DNA of 64,000 nucleotides from Leptospira jelokensis. GTDB taxonomy: Bacteria > Spirochaetota > Leptospiria > Leptospirales > Leptospiraceae. A program made the translations under genes and the position numbers. Under the pieces are notes generated by a model. The model was not told the origin of the DNA. It saw nothing but the letters and a program-made list of their open reading frames with translations, and did no database searches. The stretch is taken from NCBI RefSeq assembly GCF_004769635.1, contig NZ_RQGH01000007.1, positions 1-64,000 of the forward strand, read 5' to 3'. Positions 28,030 to 38,596 of the stretch are shown one piece after another; position 1 is the stretch's first letter, and the number at the start of each line of letters is the position of its first letter.

Positions 28030-29016
28030 TTATCCTAAAAAGATTGCATCTTGAATGTTTGTGTCTTTTGCTTCTGGTTTGACTTGGTTCACAACAGGCC
28101 CACTGGATAGAATTTCCACGTCTTCTTTTTTTTCCGTAGTTAGGGCATGTGAAGTTGGAATTTCCGCTTCCATCACACTCACTGGTTCCACCGAACTTTC
28201 AGTTGTTTCCAATGTTTTTTTCTGAAGTATGGGCAAAAACTCAGCTGATTCTTTTTGGTTCACTGTTTCCTTATAAGCAAACAGTGAATAGGTGACAAAA
28301 GCTCCTGTTAGTAATAAACTCACAACAAAGGCAATCAGAATATAATTGAAAACCATCCATTCCACAAGTTTCCATTGGTTTTCAAATAGAAGTCCTAAAT
28401 TCCCTCGTTCATAGAAAAGGATCACAAGACCAGAAACATCCAAGGTTCCAGGTTTGTACAAGGGTGTCGTCAACCGAACTGTATTCGATTTCGCTAATGG
28501 AAGGTAAGACAATACCCATTCAAATCCGTCTCTTAGTTTTGGGTCACGTTTCGAATTGACAATGGGATTTTCACCATTTTCTGGTTCCGACCATTCCCAT
28601 TTCTTCATGCGAATCCCTTTGCGAAAGAAAGTGGACTTGGCCAATTCTTCATCCGGTTTTCGTTTTTTTAACTCATCAATTGTATAAATGGTGTCAGTGG
28701 AAACAAGCAGAGTGGCATCAGGTGCATACAAACTGATTTTTAAAAAACGAAATTGTTCAGGATCATTTTTTGACTGTTCCACATAACGATGGAACATCTT
28801 TTCCATTTCCACATAACCTTCGTTATTTAGTCTTTGCTCTGCCGATTTGGCAAGTGCCAAACTTAAATCTCGTGCTCTGTGGTCAGAAATAAATTGTTCT
28901 TGAATGAGAGCATTTTGTAAGGACTCATAAAACGTCCAAACCACCCCACTGAGTGCAAGGGTTTCTGAGAGGATAAAAAAGAGTATAAAGGAAAGAAAAA
29001 AACGTGAATATTTCAT
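28030..29016 (-). CDS. Two-helix membrane protein with periplasmic sensor-like domain and no output domain
   Basis: A 328-residue protein. The first helix (residues 7-28) and a second (about 215-240) flank a periplasmic region of roughly 185 residues, the topology of a sensor kinase or chemoreceptor input module. The cytoplasmic tail is only about 85 residues, Glu/Val/Thr-rich and probably disordered, with no HAMP, kinase, GGDEF or MCP segment. It is followed at 3 bases by the STAS/zinc-ribbon gene, so the pair may form a split signalling unit; this is inference. No family was recognised for the periplasmic domain. Confidence 0.65.
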   Translation of the reverse strand: MKYSRFFLSFILFFILSETLALSGVVWTFYESLQNALIQEQFISDHRARDLSLALAKSAEQRLNNEGYVEMEKMFHRYVEQSKNDPEQFRFLKISLYAPDATLLVSTDTIYTIDELKKRKPDEELAKSTFFRKGIRMKKWEWSEPENGENPIVNSKRDPKLRDGFEWVLSYLPLAKSNTVRLTTPLYKPGTLDVSGLVILFYERGNLGLLFENQWKLVEWMVFNYILIAFVVSLLLTGAFVTYSLFAYKETVNQKESAEFLPILQKKTLETTESSVEPVSVMEAEIPTSHALTTEKKEDVEILSSGPVVNQVKPEAKDTNIQDAIFLG

Positions 29017-29071
29017 GGATCCCCCTTATTCTTTTCGGCCAAACTCGAGGAAAGGACATAAAAAATCGAAT

Positions 29072-29728
29072 TTAAGGGAGAAGGGATAGGAAATGGCGAG
29101 AGAATCGGAGCACAAATTCTTTACGTTTCTCCAAAAAACCAGAGGCAAGCCCAAGTTCCGCAAGGGATGTCATATCTTCCGACCTGGCCCCACAAGGATG
29201 GATGAGTGAGAAAGTAGAGAGAGAATTGATTCCATTCAAAGCAAATCCAAAACTCGTAAAATGGGATTTGGCATAGACCCCTTCTGAGATCAGCTTCTTT
29301 TCTGTGGTTTCGGTATAAAGGCCTGGTGCCTTTGGATTTTCCACCACCAAAAGCCCCCAAGTCCCTTTTACGGCCACCGCCAAACTCTCGTTTAAGTTTC
29401 GTAAAAAATCACCCAAACTGATATTCCTTTTTTTTAAATCAATGTGGAGGTAACCCACAATTTGGCCAGGTTCATGGGCAGTGAAATCACCTCCTCGAGG
29501 GAGAGAGACAAGTTCCACCCCAAGAGTGGTTAAGTACTCCTTAGAAACCAAAAGATTTTCCGCTTTCGCGCCAATGCCCCCTGTCAAACATGGACTGTGT
29601 TCCAAAAAGAGCATGGATTCCCTTCGATTTTTCCTGGCATTTTCCTGGAAATCCAAGTATCTTTGGTAAGGTACAATCGAAGGAAAGAGATAGGAAGGTA
29701 GTCCTTTTTGATGGAGAAACTTTTGCAT
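29072..29728 (-). CDS. lipB: Octanoyl-[acyl carrier protein]:protein octanoyltransferase
   Basis: The 218-residue protein has all LipB signatures: SLPRGGDFTAHEPGQIVGY (substrate loop with His), PGLYTETTEKKLISEGVYAK (catalytic Lys145) and the nucleophile Cys179 in IHPCGARSEDMTSL. It moves the octanoyl group from ACP to lipoyl domains of pyruvate/2-oxoglutarate dehydrogenase and glycine cleavage H protein. No in-frame start later than 29728 leaves the fold intact, so the ATG at 29728 is required. That makes its 5' end overlap the divergent Panacea-domain gene head to head by about 18 bases. Confidence 0.92.
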   Translation of the reverse strand: MQKFLHQKGLPSYLFPSIVPYQRYLDFQENARKNRRESMLFLEHSPCLTGGIGAKAENLLVSKEYLTTLGVELVSLPRGGDFTAHEPGQIVGYLHIDLKKRNISLGDFLRNLNESLAVAVKGTWGLLVVENPKAPGLYTETTEKKLISEGVYAKSHFTSFGFALNGINSLSTFSLIHPCGARSEDMTSLAELGLASGFLEKRKEFVLRFSRHFLSLLP

Positions 29729-30244
29729 GCGATCCTTTGGATCCTCGAAAAATCACCGAATGGCCGAGCTCGCTTAGATTTAGCAAAGCTCCTTTACTTT
29801 TCGGATGGTGTCCATTTCCAGAAACATGCGGAGATGATCACACGAGGAGACTATATCCACTTAGAAGACTCTCCTTACCCCGTCAAACTGAACGAAGCCC
29901 TCTTACAATTAAAAGATAAGGGCCACATCGAAGTGGTGCCGAAAATTGAAGGGAATGGAATCCAAGGTTTCGCTTTACGTTTTTTGAAGCCGATGGATGG
30001 ACTAGTCCTTTCCAAGGAAGAAAAACGTGTGATGATGAAAGTGGTAGAAGTTTTCCGAGGCCGTGTGGTGGATGAAAATCGCCATTATCCCAATCTATAT
30101 GAAAATTATGTCGTCACTCCCCTTTTTGCTGCCATTCCGTTTTCTGTGGACAGGATCAATACGAAAATCCATGTTCTTGTCCAAAAAAGCCTTTTGAATC
30201 TATCGGGCAAAATGTTTAGGGTTTTATTTGAGAGGTCCGAATGA
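29711..30244 (+). CDS. Panacea/SocA-like domain protein (DUF4065 type)
   Basis: A 177-residue cytoplasmic protein whose N-terminal half follows the Panacea (SocA, GepA-like) pattern: a short helix, [20 protein letters not shown], then [17 protein letters not shown]. The domain occurs in antitoxins of PanAT systems and in prophage or regulatory proteins such as SocA. Here no toxin-like gene is present; the next gene is panD, whose ATG overlaps this gene's TGA (ATGA). The start is the ATG at 29711 (or the TTG at 29708), facing the lipB start. A regulatory role at panD/lipB is a guess based on position. Confidence 0.7.
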   Translation: MEKLLHAILWILEKSPNGRARLDLAKLLYFSDGVHFQKHAEMITRGDYIHLEDSPYPVKLNEALLQLKDKGHIEVVPKIEGNGIQGFALRFLKPMDGLVLSKEEKRVMMKVVEVFRGRVVDENRHYPNLYENYVVTPLFAAIPFSVDRINTKIHVLVQKSLLNLSGKMFRVLFERSE

Positions 30245-30597
30245 TCATCACTGTTTGCAAAGGCAAAATCCATAGAGCCGTCGTCACTGAGGCGGAACTC
30301 CACTACGAAGGTAGCCTCACCGTCGACCAAGACCTAATGGATATGGCCGGTATGAAACCCTATGAACAAGTGAGTGTGGTAAACGTCAATAATGGCGCCA
30401 GATTCGAAACCTACCTCATCGTGGGAGAACGGGGTTCGGGAACCATTTGCCTGAACGGGGCCGCGGCAAGGCTTGGGATGAAGGGGGACAAGGTTATCAT
30501 CATCACCTACGGCCAGGTAGAGGAAAAGGAACTCCCAAACGATTACAAACCGAAAGTTGTCTTCGTAGATGAAAACAATCGGCCGAAAAAAGCCTAA
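30241..30597 (+). CDS. panD: Aspartate 1-decarboxylase proenzyme
   Basis: The 118-residue protein matches PanD along its length: [20 protein letters not shown], the self-cleavage site HYEGS (Gly24-Ser25), then [17 protein letters not shown] and [20 protein letters not shown]. Autocleavage gives a pyruvoyl enzyme that makes beta-alanine for pantothenate and CoA. It is translationally coupled to the Panacea-domain gene through an ATGA overlap. No panB or panC lies nearby. Confidence 0.95.
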   Translation: MIITVCKGKIHRAVVTEAELHYEGSLTVDQDLMDMAGMKPYEQVSVVNVNNGARFETYLIVGERGSGTICLNGAAARLGMKGDKVIIITYGQVEEKELPNDYKPKVVFVDENNRPKKA

Positions 30598-30662
30598 TTT
30601 CCCTAATTTTTCTGGGGCATTCCTTCGATACTAACTGTATAAACCAAATTGGTAGTCGGAAC

Positions 30663-31517
30663 ATGAACAAAACAATATTCGCTCTTTCATTCACCCTTCT
30701 CAGTGTTGCGCTCTTTGCACAAGAAACTGGGAACACACAAGGGACACAGGTTTCCGCCGCTTCTTCCAAAGACAACCGGGATCTTTATCCCCTATCCATG
30801 TATGATGCCAGGATTCGTTTGAAGAATGTAAGTTTCATCAGACGGCATGCAGATACAGGTAAAGGTGAATTTTTAGATGTCCAAGTGGAATTGGAATCAA
30901 GAGTTCCAGACAACCACGAATATTCAATTTTTGTTTTGGCAGGTTTTGAAGGGGACCGAGTCAATAAAGATGAAAGAAGGTTGGTACCATATCCTGCTTG
31001 GCGTAAAGCTGACCCTGAAAAAGACGAAAGAACATTATACTTCTCTAATATTATGCCAACACCTTTCACTGCAAAAGAAATTTGGGGTGAAGAAACCTAC
31101 GCAAAGAAAAAAGAAGAAATGGAAAAACGCCATTACGCAGGTTTTGAAGCAGAAATGCCAGAACCTACATTCACTGAAGTTGTGGATTACCTCTGTAAAA
31201 ACAATGCAAAGGCTCTCCCATTCACATTGTTTGGTGAAACTGGCCCATCCAAAGAAAAACAAGTGATTTATAATTACGTTGCCCAAACAGAAGATGAAAA
31301 AAAACGTCAGGTGCACGAAACATTACCAAAACACACCTACACCATTTATAATAACAAATACAAAACTACCATCACAAGCCACCACTACACGCAGTACAGA
31401 CCGAATTTCTTAAGTTTCAACAAAGTAGCGGTCCTTGTGTTTGATACAAAAAAACCAACAAACAGTTTGTTATTCCGTAAGTTCATCGATATCTCCGACC
31501 TAAAGATCACTTACTAA
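30663..31517 (+). CDS. Exported protein of unknown function
   Basis: A 284-residue protein with a classical signal peptide (MNKTIFALSFTLLSVALFAQ, cleavage after AQ or nearby). The mature part is rich in charged and aromatic residues with no membrane segment, so it is likely periplasmic or released. A beta-rich segment (LKNVSFIRRH, DVQVELESRVP, YSIFVLAGFEG) precedes a Lys/Glu-rich middle. No family was recognised. It follows panD by 65 bases and ends before a strong hairpin at 31537-31563. Confidence 0.7.
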   Translation: MNKTIFALSFTLLSVALFAQETGNTQGTQVSAASSKDNRDLYPLSMYDARIRLKNVSFIRRHADTGKGEFLDVQVELESRVPDNHEYSIFVLAGFEGDRVNKDERRLVPYPAWRKADPEKDERTLYFSNIMPTPFTAKEIWGEETYAKKKEEMEKRHYAGFEAEMPEPTFTEVVDYLCKNNAKALPFTLFGETGPSKEKQVIYNYVAQTEDEKKRQVHETLPKHTYTIYNNKYKTTITSHHYTQYRPNFLSFNKVAVLVFDTKKPTNSLLFRKFIDISDLKITY

Positions 31518-31536
31518 TCTAAGCATACCAATCTCC

Positions 31537-31563
31537 ATCCAAGACCAAATATTGGTCTTGGAT
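31537..31563 (+). terminator. Perfect 12-bp hairpin, likely terminator without T-run
   Basis: ATCCAAGACCAA, ATA, TTGGTCTTGGAT form a perfect 12-base-pair stem with a three-base loop, 19 bases after the stop of the exported protein gene. It is followed by CCCTTTCC rather than a run of T, so it may stop transcription weakly or protect the 3' end. The rest of the 250-base gap to 31767 shows nothing clear. Confidence 0.5.
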
Positions 31564-31767
31564 CCCTTTCCAAATCCTTTCCGTTCTCTTTCTCTCCTCG
31601 ATTCAAATCACAATTCTAAAACCTTCTTTCCCCCTATGTTCTGACTACGTCTGCCACTATAGGTGCCATGGTAAAGTAAACGAATTAAGACTGGGAATCG
31701 GAAGTACGTGTGAGAAACGAAGTGGATTTCGGAAGGAACCAAAAACGATCAGCCCTGTCGGAAAAAT

Positions 31768-31980
31768 TTAGTGGTCTGTGCCTTCTGGGCGGATGGGTGG
31801 GAATTGTTCGGAAGCCCGTACCCGCCACTCATCCTCAGGGTGGTTTAAGTGCAACCAACCATTGGCAAAGTCCCAACGCCCGTCCAAATCCAAAAAATCC
31901 CAGAAAATCGCCTGGTTCATGTATTTGTAGGTGTCGAGTAAATCGAGTAGGTCCCTATGTTTCCTAGGAGAATTTTCCAT
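31768..31980 (-). CDS. Small acidic, aromatic-rich hypothetical protein (70 aa)
   Basis: The minus-strand frame encodes a 70-residue protein with natural-looking composition: [20 protein letters not shown], then [20 protein letters not shown]. The frame on the other strand reads as low-quality Pro/Gly/Arg text. CTGGAAAAGA lies just before the ATG as a possible ribosome site. No family is known to me. It is divergent from the next hypothetical gene and may be part of the same intergenic module. I accept it with moderate confidence on composition and start site alone. Confidence 0.5.
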   Translation of the reverse strand: MENSPRKHRDLLDLLDTYKYMNQAIFWDFLDLDGRWDFANGWLHLNHPEDEWRVRASEQFPPIRPEGTDH

Positions 31981-32065
31981 TCTTTTCCAGTTTCGGCAAA
32001 CTCTAGGCCAGGTCGACGTTTTTTATGGACAAAACCAGGTCTTTCTGCCGAAAATGAAACCAGAC

Positions 32066-32875
32066 ATGGCCATCACGAAGGAAAAAAAAGCGGACTTCAA
32101 TGACAAATTGGTAGATTTCAAAAACTACCTAGAAGAGCTAAAAAAAGAAGCCAATATTTTCAAAGTCCAAGCCAAAAAAAGTAAGGAGATGGAACCTTAC
32201 TTTAACATTTCCCTTGCCATCAATTCAATTAAGACGATTAACACTTGTATTGTGATCAATGAACTTTCCACTGCCATCCTTGAGATCAACAATAACAATT
32301 ACTTAGAAACCGCTAGAAAGGAAATTTATAACTGCATCTCCTATATTGAAAAAACGGTTGGGAACAATGTGGACGGATCTTTATCCGAAAACAAAGAACA
32401 ACTATCCAAAATTGAAAGGTTCACACCAACCCAAAGGCTAAACCTCATCAAAGGATTGCTGCAAGCCATGAAAAAAACGGTCACAGCCTTTGGAACCAAT
32501 TCCAAATGGAAATGGTCATGGCCTGACATCAATTTCCGTGTAGCGGCATGTACTAAAAATTTATTCGATTTCATTGCCTATGAAAAAGAACAAGATTTAG
32601 AAAATCCTTACTATTATATCCGCAAAGAACACTTTAACCTGATCATCGAACTTGCCAACCAAGCGGCCCAGGACTATCGTTCCAAATTTGAAATGTCAAC
32701 ACAAGATTCCACAGATTTGAAACATTCTGTGGAAATGCTCGAGATGAACCGCAAAATATTCCAAATTACAGGCGAAAATGAAGATTTGGAAAAAACAAAA
32801 ACACTGATTGAGTCCTTCCAACAAAAGATCACAGACCTCGAATCCGACGATAAAAAGAAAAAAAAGAAACAATAA
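32066..32875 (+). CDS. Hypothetical helical protein with lysine-rich tail
   Basis: The frame is open from 31931, but its first 41 residues overlap the small minus-strand gene and look non-coding. The ATG at 32066 ([13 protein letters not shown]) or the one at 32054 fits best, giving 269-273 residues. The product is almost entirely helical, cytoplasmic, with a few Trp residues ([11 protein letters not shown]) and a terminal poly-Lys run. No motif was recognised. It is probably co-oriented with trxA 72 bases downstream, which has its own strong ribosome site. Confidence 0.65.
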   Translation: MAITKEKKADFNDKLVDFKNYLEELKKEANIFKVQAKKSKEMEPYFNISLAINSIKTINTCIVINELSTAILEINNNNYLETARKEIYNCISYIEKTVGNNVDGSLSENKEQLSKIERFTPTQRLNLIKGLLQAMKKTVTAFGTNSKWKWSWPDINFRVAACTKNLFDFIAYEKEQDLENPYYYIRKEHFNLIIELANQAAQDYRSKFEMSTQDSTDLKHSVEMLEMNRKIFQITGENEDLEKTKTLIESFQQKITDLESDDKKKKKKQ

Positions 32876-32947
32876 TCGACGATTTTCCCTAGAATCCCCA
32901 GTCTAGTTTATAGAAAGGTTATACGTTTCAAAAGGAGATTTCGAAAT

Positions 32948-33259
32948 ATGGCACTTACAGAAATCAATGACGCCAATTTCAAACAAGAAACTGCAAATGG
33001 CGTGGTTTTAGTAGATTGTTGGGCAGAATGGTGTGGACCTTGTAGAATGGTTGCCCCAGTTCTTGACGAACTTTCGCAAGAAATGGCGGATATCAAAATT
33101 ACAAAACTAAACGTTGATTTCAACCAGAAGACAGCGCAGGAGCTTGGAATCCAATCCATCCCTACCCTTCTTCTCTATAAAGATGGAGTTTTAGTAGACA
33201 AAGCAATTGGTGCTTTACCAAAACCGCAAATTAAAAAATTTATAGAAAATCACAAGTAG
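32948..33259 (+). CDS. trxA: Thioredoxin
   Basis: A 103-residue protein with the classic active site WAEWCGPCRM (Cys29, Cys32), the cis-Pro in IQSIPTLLLY and the buried Asp in VLVDCWAEW. It reduces protein disulphides using thioredoxin reductase. An AAAGGAGAT ribosome site sits seven bases before the ATG, one of the strongest in the window, implying high expression. The MBL/cyclic-nucleotide-binding gene follows 18 bases later. Confidence 0.95.
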   Translation: MALTEINDANFKQETANGVVLVDCWAEWCGPCRMVAPVLDELSQEMADIKITKLNVDFNQKTAQELGIQSIPTLLLYKDGVLVDKAIGALPKPQIKKFIENHK

Positions 33260-33277
33260 GAAATAAATTATCCCCTA

Positions 33278-35431
33278 ATGGTCAGTTCCGAACCGAATGG
33301 TTTTACAGCGCTCCCTAGAGGGGGATATTTAGTCGATACTTCAGAAGGGTACATCCAGTTCGGATCCCCTCCTGAAACAATTAAGGACACCATGGGGCTC
33401 GAAAAAAAGACCCCTTTGGTGTTTGTCCTCCCAAATAAGTTTTTCCATGTGGAAAAAGGTATCTCCATTGCCGAACTCGAATTCCCCATTTATTTTAATT
33501 TCTTCTTTCGGGGCGGTAAAAAAACCTTTATCGTCTGTTCCCCAGAACAAAAAGAACAGCTAACCATTGTTCTCGGGGAATCACTTATGGGACCTCAAGA
33601 ACTCAACTTAACGTCCGAGTTTATCGATGGTGCCGAAAGTTTTGGTTTTCCCGATATCAAAGCGGAAATGGCTTACTTCCGCAGTTACAAATCCATGGAA
33701 GAAGTGGTTGAATTTGTTTTGTTTGATGATTCCCACAAAGCAAAGTTTGGTGGGATCACCATCGAACAACTTCCTTCCAACGAATTCCTTGTTGTGGATG
33801 GAGATAAAAAAATCAAAATCCCTGGCGAAGTGGACTTCCATGTCAAATACGATATTGGAAAACGATTGGAAGAACCTTTCCAACCACCACTCATCGGAAT
33901 CACCTGCCTTGGGCCTTCCCATGGTTTTGATCCAAGTGACAACACTTCAGGTTTTATCATTTGGCTGAATGGACAAGGGATCATGGTCGACCCACCTGTG
34001 AACTCAACGGAGTGGTTACGAGAATCGAATGTAAACCCAAAGTTTATCAACTCCATCATCCTCACCCACTGCCATGCAGACCATGATGCGGGAACCTTCC
34101 AAAAGATCTTAGAAGAATCCAAAATCACCATTTATGCAACTGCTACGGTGATGGAATCCTTCCTCAAAAAATATTGCAGCCTAACAAAGATTCCACGAAA
34201 AGAAATCACAGATTTATTTGATTTTATCCCAGTGGTGATCGGTAGGCCCACCATCATCAATGGGGGAGAATTTTACTTTCACTATGCCCTCCATTCCATC
34301 CCTTCCGTTGGCTTTGAATTCTTCTTCCAAGACCAATCCTTTTATTACACATCTGACCATTTAAATGACCCAGAAGCCTTCGAGGATATGTACAAAAAAG
34401 GTGTCTTACCAGAAACCAGATACCAGTTTCTAAAAGACTTTCCATGGGATCGTAAAATCATCTACCATGAAGCAGGTGTACCTCCCCTCCATACTAAAAT
34501 CAGTTATTTGGCATCTTTACCAGAAGAAGTGCAAAAAAGGATCACTGTTTACCACATTGCGGCAAAAGATATGCCACAAGGAAACCACCTAACCCTTGCT
34601 AAATTTGGTATTGAAAATACATTGTATCCGGAGATCACCCCTCCCAAACACCAAGAGGCATTCCAACTTTTAGAAATTTTATCCCAGATTGATATCTTCT
34701 CTGGATTTCCCATTGAGAAGGCTAAAGAGTTTTTACAAATTGTAAAAGAAGAACGCTTCCGTCGCGGGGAACAAATCATCAAAAAAGGAACCCATGGGGA
34801 TCGGTTTTTCATCATTGCTTCTGGGAATGTACGGTTTGAAGGACTTTCCAGTGACCATTCCGCAGTGAAACGATACGGAACCTATGAATACTTTGGAGAA
34901 GCATCTCTCATCCTCGATACGGTGCGCCAAGCCGATGTGTATGCAGAGACAGATGTACTTGCCCTCACCATCGAAAAAACAAGGTTTTTCCAGTTCATCC
35001 GAGGCTCGAAACTCCACGAAAACCTCATCAAACTGAATAGCATCCGAGAAACCAATACCTGGAAAACACTGACCGAGTCCCAAACCTTCCGTGGCCTTAC
35101 CAGTTACCAGGTGACCCAACTCGAACTCATTTTAAAACTTGAGACAGTCAAAAAAGAAGCCGTCCTCATCGAAGAAAACCAAACCTTCCAAAATGCCTAC
35201 ATTGTCCGGTCTGGGACCGTAGTTGTCATGCAGAACCACAAAACCATCCGCGAACTCGGGGCTGGGGATTTTGTGGGGGAAATTTACTCACTCACGAAAG
35301 GCCTCCCTTCCCATTTCAGTTTCATCGCTTGGCCAGGCACAGAGCTCTATGTGCTTTCCCAAGAAGACGCCATCCAGTACATTAAGAAAAATCCTGGTGT
35401 CTATATGAAGCTGAACACTGTTTATAATTGA
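33278..35431 (+). CDS. Metallo-beta-lactamase fold fused to two cyclic-nucleotide-binding domains
   Basis: A 717-residue protein with three parts. Residues 1-195 are an N-terminal region I do not recognise. Residues about 205-460 form a metallo-beta-lactamase hydrolase with THCHADHDAG (263-272, the HxHxDH metal motif), a distal SDHLND and further His/Asp ligands. Two C-terminal cNMP-binding domains (about 467-585 and 590-717) follow; the first keeps the phosphate-binding cassette pattern FGEASLILDTVRQA with Glu and Arg, while the second (FVGEIYSLTKGLPS) has lost the Arg. This suggests a cNMP-controlled hydrolase, perhaps a phosphodiesterase or nuclease, in the cytoplasm. The arrangement resembles spirochaetal proteins annotated only by domain. 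Confidence 0.82.
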   Translation: MVSSEPNGFTALPRGGYLVDTSEGYIQFGSPPETIKDTMGLEKKTPLVFVLPNKFFHVEKGISIAELEFPIYFNFFFRGGKKTFIVCSPEQKEQLTIVLGESLMGPQELNLTSEFIDGAESFGFPDIKAEMAYFRSYKSMEEVVEFVLFDDSHKAKFGGITIEQLPSNEFLVVDGDKKIKIPGEVDFHVKYDIGKRLEEPFQPPLIGITCLGPSHGFDPSDNTSGFIIWLNGQGIMVDPPVNSTEWLRESNVNPKFINSIILTHCHADHDAGTFQKILEESKITIYATATVMESFLKKYCSLTKIPRKEITDLFDFIPVVIGRPTIINGGEFYFHYALHSIPSVGFEFFFQDQSFYYTSDHLNDPEAFEDMYKKGVLPETRYQFLKDFPWDRKIIYHEAGVPPLHTKISYLASLPEEVQKRITVYHIAAKDMPQGNHLTLAKFGIENTLYPEITPPKHQEAFQLLEILSQIDIFSGFPIEKAKEFLQIVKEERFRRGEQIIKKGTHGDRFFIIASGNVRFEGLSSDHSAVKRYGTYEYFGEASLILDTVRQADVYAETDVLALTIEKTRFFQFIRGSKLHENLIKLNSIRETNTWKTLTESQTFRGLTSYQVTQLELILKLETVKKEAVLIEENQTFQNAYIVRSGTVVVMQNHKTIRELGAGDFVGEIYSLTKGLPSHFSFIAWPGTELYVLSQEDAIQYIKKNPGVYMKLNTVYN

Positions 35432-35482
35432 CCTCAATTCGCCATTTTTGTAACATTTCCATATCAAGGAGTCACAAATTTT

Positions 35483-36613
35483 ATGGAGCGTATCCTCCCC
35501 TTTACTGAAGAACACCAACAATTCCGCGAGATGGCTCGGAAATTTTTTGAAACAGAAGTCAAACCTCACCATGAAGAATGGGAAAAAAACCACATTGTGC
35601 CGAAGGAAGTTTGGAGGAAAGCCGGTGAAAACGGACTGCTTTGTCCCGATGTTCCTGCCGAATACGGCGGTTCGGGAGCCGACTTTTTATACAATATCAT
35701 CATCATCGAAGAATCATCTCGGGTAGGAAATAGTGGATTTTTCATTTCCCTACACAATGATGTGATCGCTCCGTATATTTCGACCTATGCAAGCGACGAA
35801 CAAAAGAAACGTTGGTTGCCCAAATGTGCTTCGGGTGAATCCATCCTTGCCGTTGCCATGACAGAACCTGGTGCTGGTTCCGATTTAAAATCCTTACGAA
35901 CCAGTGCAGTGGATAAGGGTGATCATTTTGTTGTGAATGGACAAAAAACGTTTATCTCCAATGGACAGTTGGCAGACCTCATCATCACCGCGGTGAAACA
36001 TGATAATGGAACCATCTCTCTTGTTATGATCGAAGAAGGGATGAAAGGATTTGAACGTGGCCGTAACTTAGATAAAATTGGACTCAAGGCACAAGATACT
36101 TCCGAATTGTATTTCAATGATGTGATTGTTCCTAAGTCCAATCTTATCGGAAAACAAGGACAAGGGTTTCGTTACCTCATGCAAAAACTCGCACAAGAAC
36201 GTTTGGTGTTAGCGGTGGCAGCAGTGGAAGCAACACGACTTGTGCAAACCATCACCCTACAATACATCAAAGAACGAAAAGCATTTGGCCAAAAGATTGG
36301 ATCTTTCCAAAACACAAAATTCAAAATGGCAGAAATGGCAACAGAACTGGAGATGGCTCAAGTTTTCTGTGACAAAGTGGTCATGGAACACATGAAAGGT
36401 GAAAACACAACAGCAGAAGCCTCTATGTGCAAATGGTATGCAACAGAGATGCAAAAACGCCATACGGATGAGTGTTTACAATTCTTTGGTGGGTATGGTT
36501 ATATGATGGAGTATCCGATTGCAAGGGCATACCTCGATGCAAGGATCCAAACCATCTATGCGGGAACCACTGAGATCATGAAAGAAATCATTGGTAGAAG
36601 TTTAGGTTTATAA
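35483..36613 (+). CDS. Acyl-CoA dehydrogenase
   Basis: A 376-residue flavoprotein. It has AVAMTEPGAGSDL (FAD/substrate-binding loop), VNGQKTFISNG, the mid-domain ERLVLAVAAVEAT and YIKERKAFGQKIGSFQNTKF, and YGYMMEYPIARAYLDARIQ. The catalytic Glu falls in YAGTTEIMKEIIGRSLGL near the C terminus, as in short/medium-chain and branched-chain dehydrogenases. It catalyses alpha,beta-dehydrogenation of acyl-CoA and hands electrons to ETF. AAGGAG precedes the start. It is monocistronic, ending at a rho-independent terminator. Confidence 0.92.
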   Translation: MERILPFTEEHQQFREMARKFFETEVKPHHEEWEKNHIVPKEVWRKAGENGLLCPDVPAEYGGSGADFLYNIIIIEESSRVGNSGFFISLHNDVIAPYISTYASDEQKKRWLPKCASGESILAVAMTEPGAGSDLKSLRTSAVDKGDHFVVNGQKTFISNGQLADLIITAVKHDNGTISLVMIEEGMKGFERGRNLDKIGLKAQDTSELYFNDVIVPKSNLIGKQGQGFRYLMQKLAQERLVLAVAAVEATRLVQTITLQYIKERKAFGQKIGSFQNTKFKMAEMATELEMAQVFCDKVVMEHMKGENTTAEASMCKWYATEMQKRHTDECLQFFGGYGYMMEYPIARAYLDARIQTIYAGTTEIMKEIIGRSLGL

Positions 36614-36635
36614 ACAACCAAAACAATCCAATGGA

Positions 36636-36663
36636 AAAACCCAGGTTTCACCTGGGTTTTTTT
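36636..36663 (+). terminator. Rho-independent terminator after acyl-CoA dehydrogenase
   Basis: A hairpin AAAACCCAGG, TTTCA, CCTGGGTTTT is followed by TTT, 23 bases after the stop of the acyl-CoA dehydrogenase gene. The A-run on the 5' side lets it work on both strands; the convergent thiC gene ends 123 bases further on. Confidence 0.85.
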
Positions 36664-36785
36664 GTTTCGATTGTCTTGATCCAATTTTAGCTTTGCCTTC
36701 CCTCTCAACACAAACCATTCCCTAATCCATTGGAAGGAAATTAAAAAGGGATACCCTCTCTCAAATTCTCCTTTAACAGGTAAAC

Positions 36786-38541
<1,756 letters not shown>

Positions 38542-38547
38542 TATCTC

Positions 38548-38577
38548 TTATCTCTTAGGATTCCAATATTTTGACAA
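38548..38577 (-). promoter_or_regulatory. Predicted thiC promoter
   Basis: On the minus strand TTGTCA (38572-38577) and AGATAA (38548-38553) are separated by 18 bases and would start RNA about seven bases before the riboswitch. It is the only reasonable sigma-70-like pair in the 55-base gap after the upstream hypothetical gene. Confidence 0.4.
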
Positions 38578-38596
38578 CAAAATTTACGGTGTTTCA

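Noticed and set aside
31710..31967. 85-aa plus-strand frame opposite the 70-aa small protein
   Set aside because: Pro/Gly/Arg/Asn composition typical of a shadow; the opposite strand reads more like protein.
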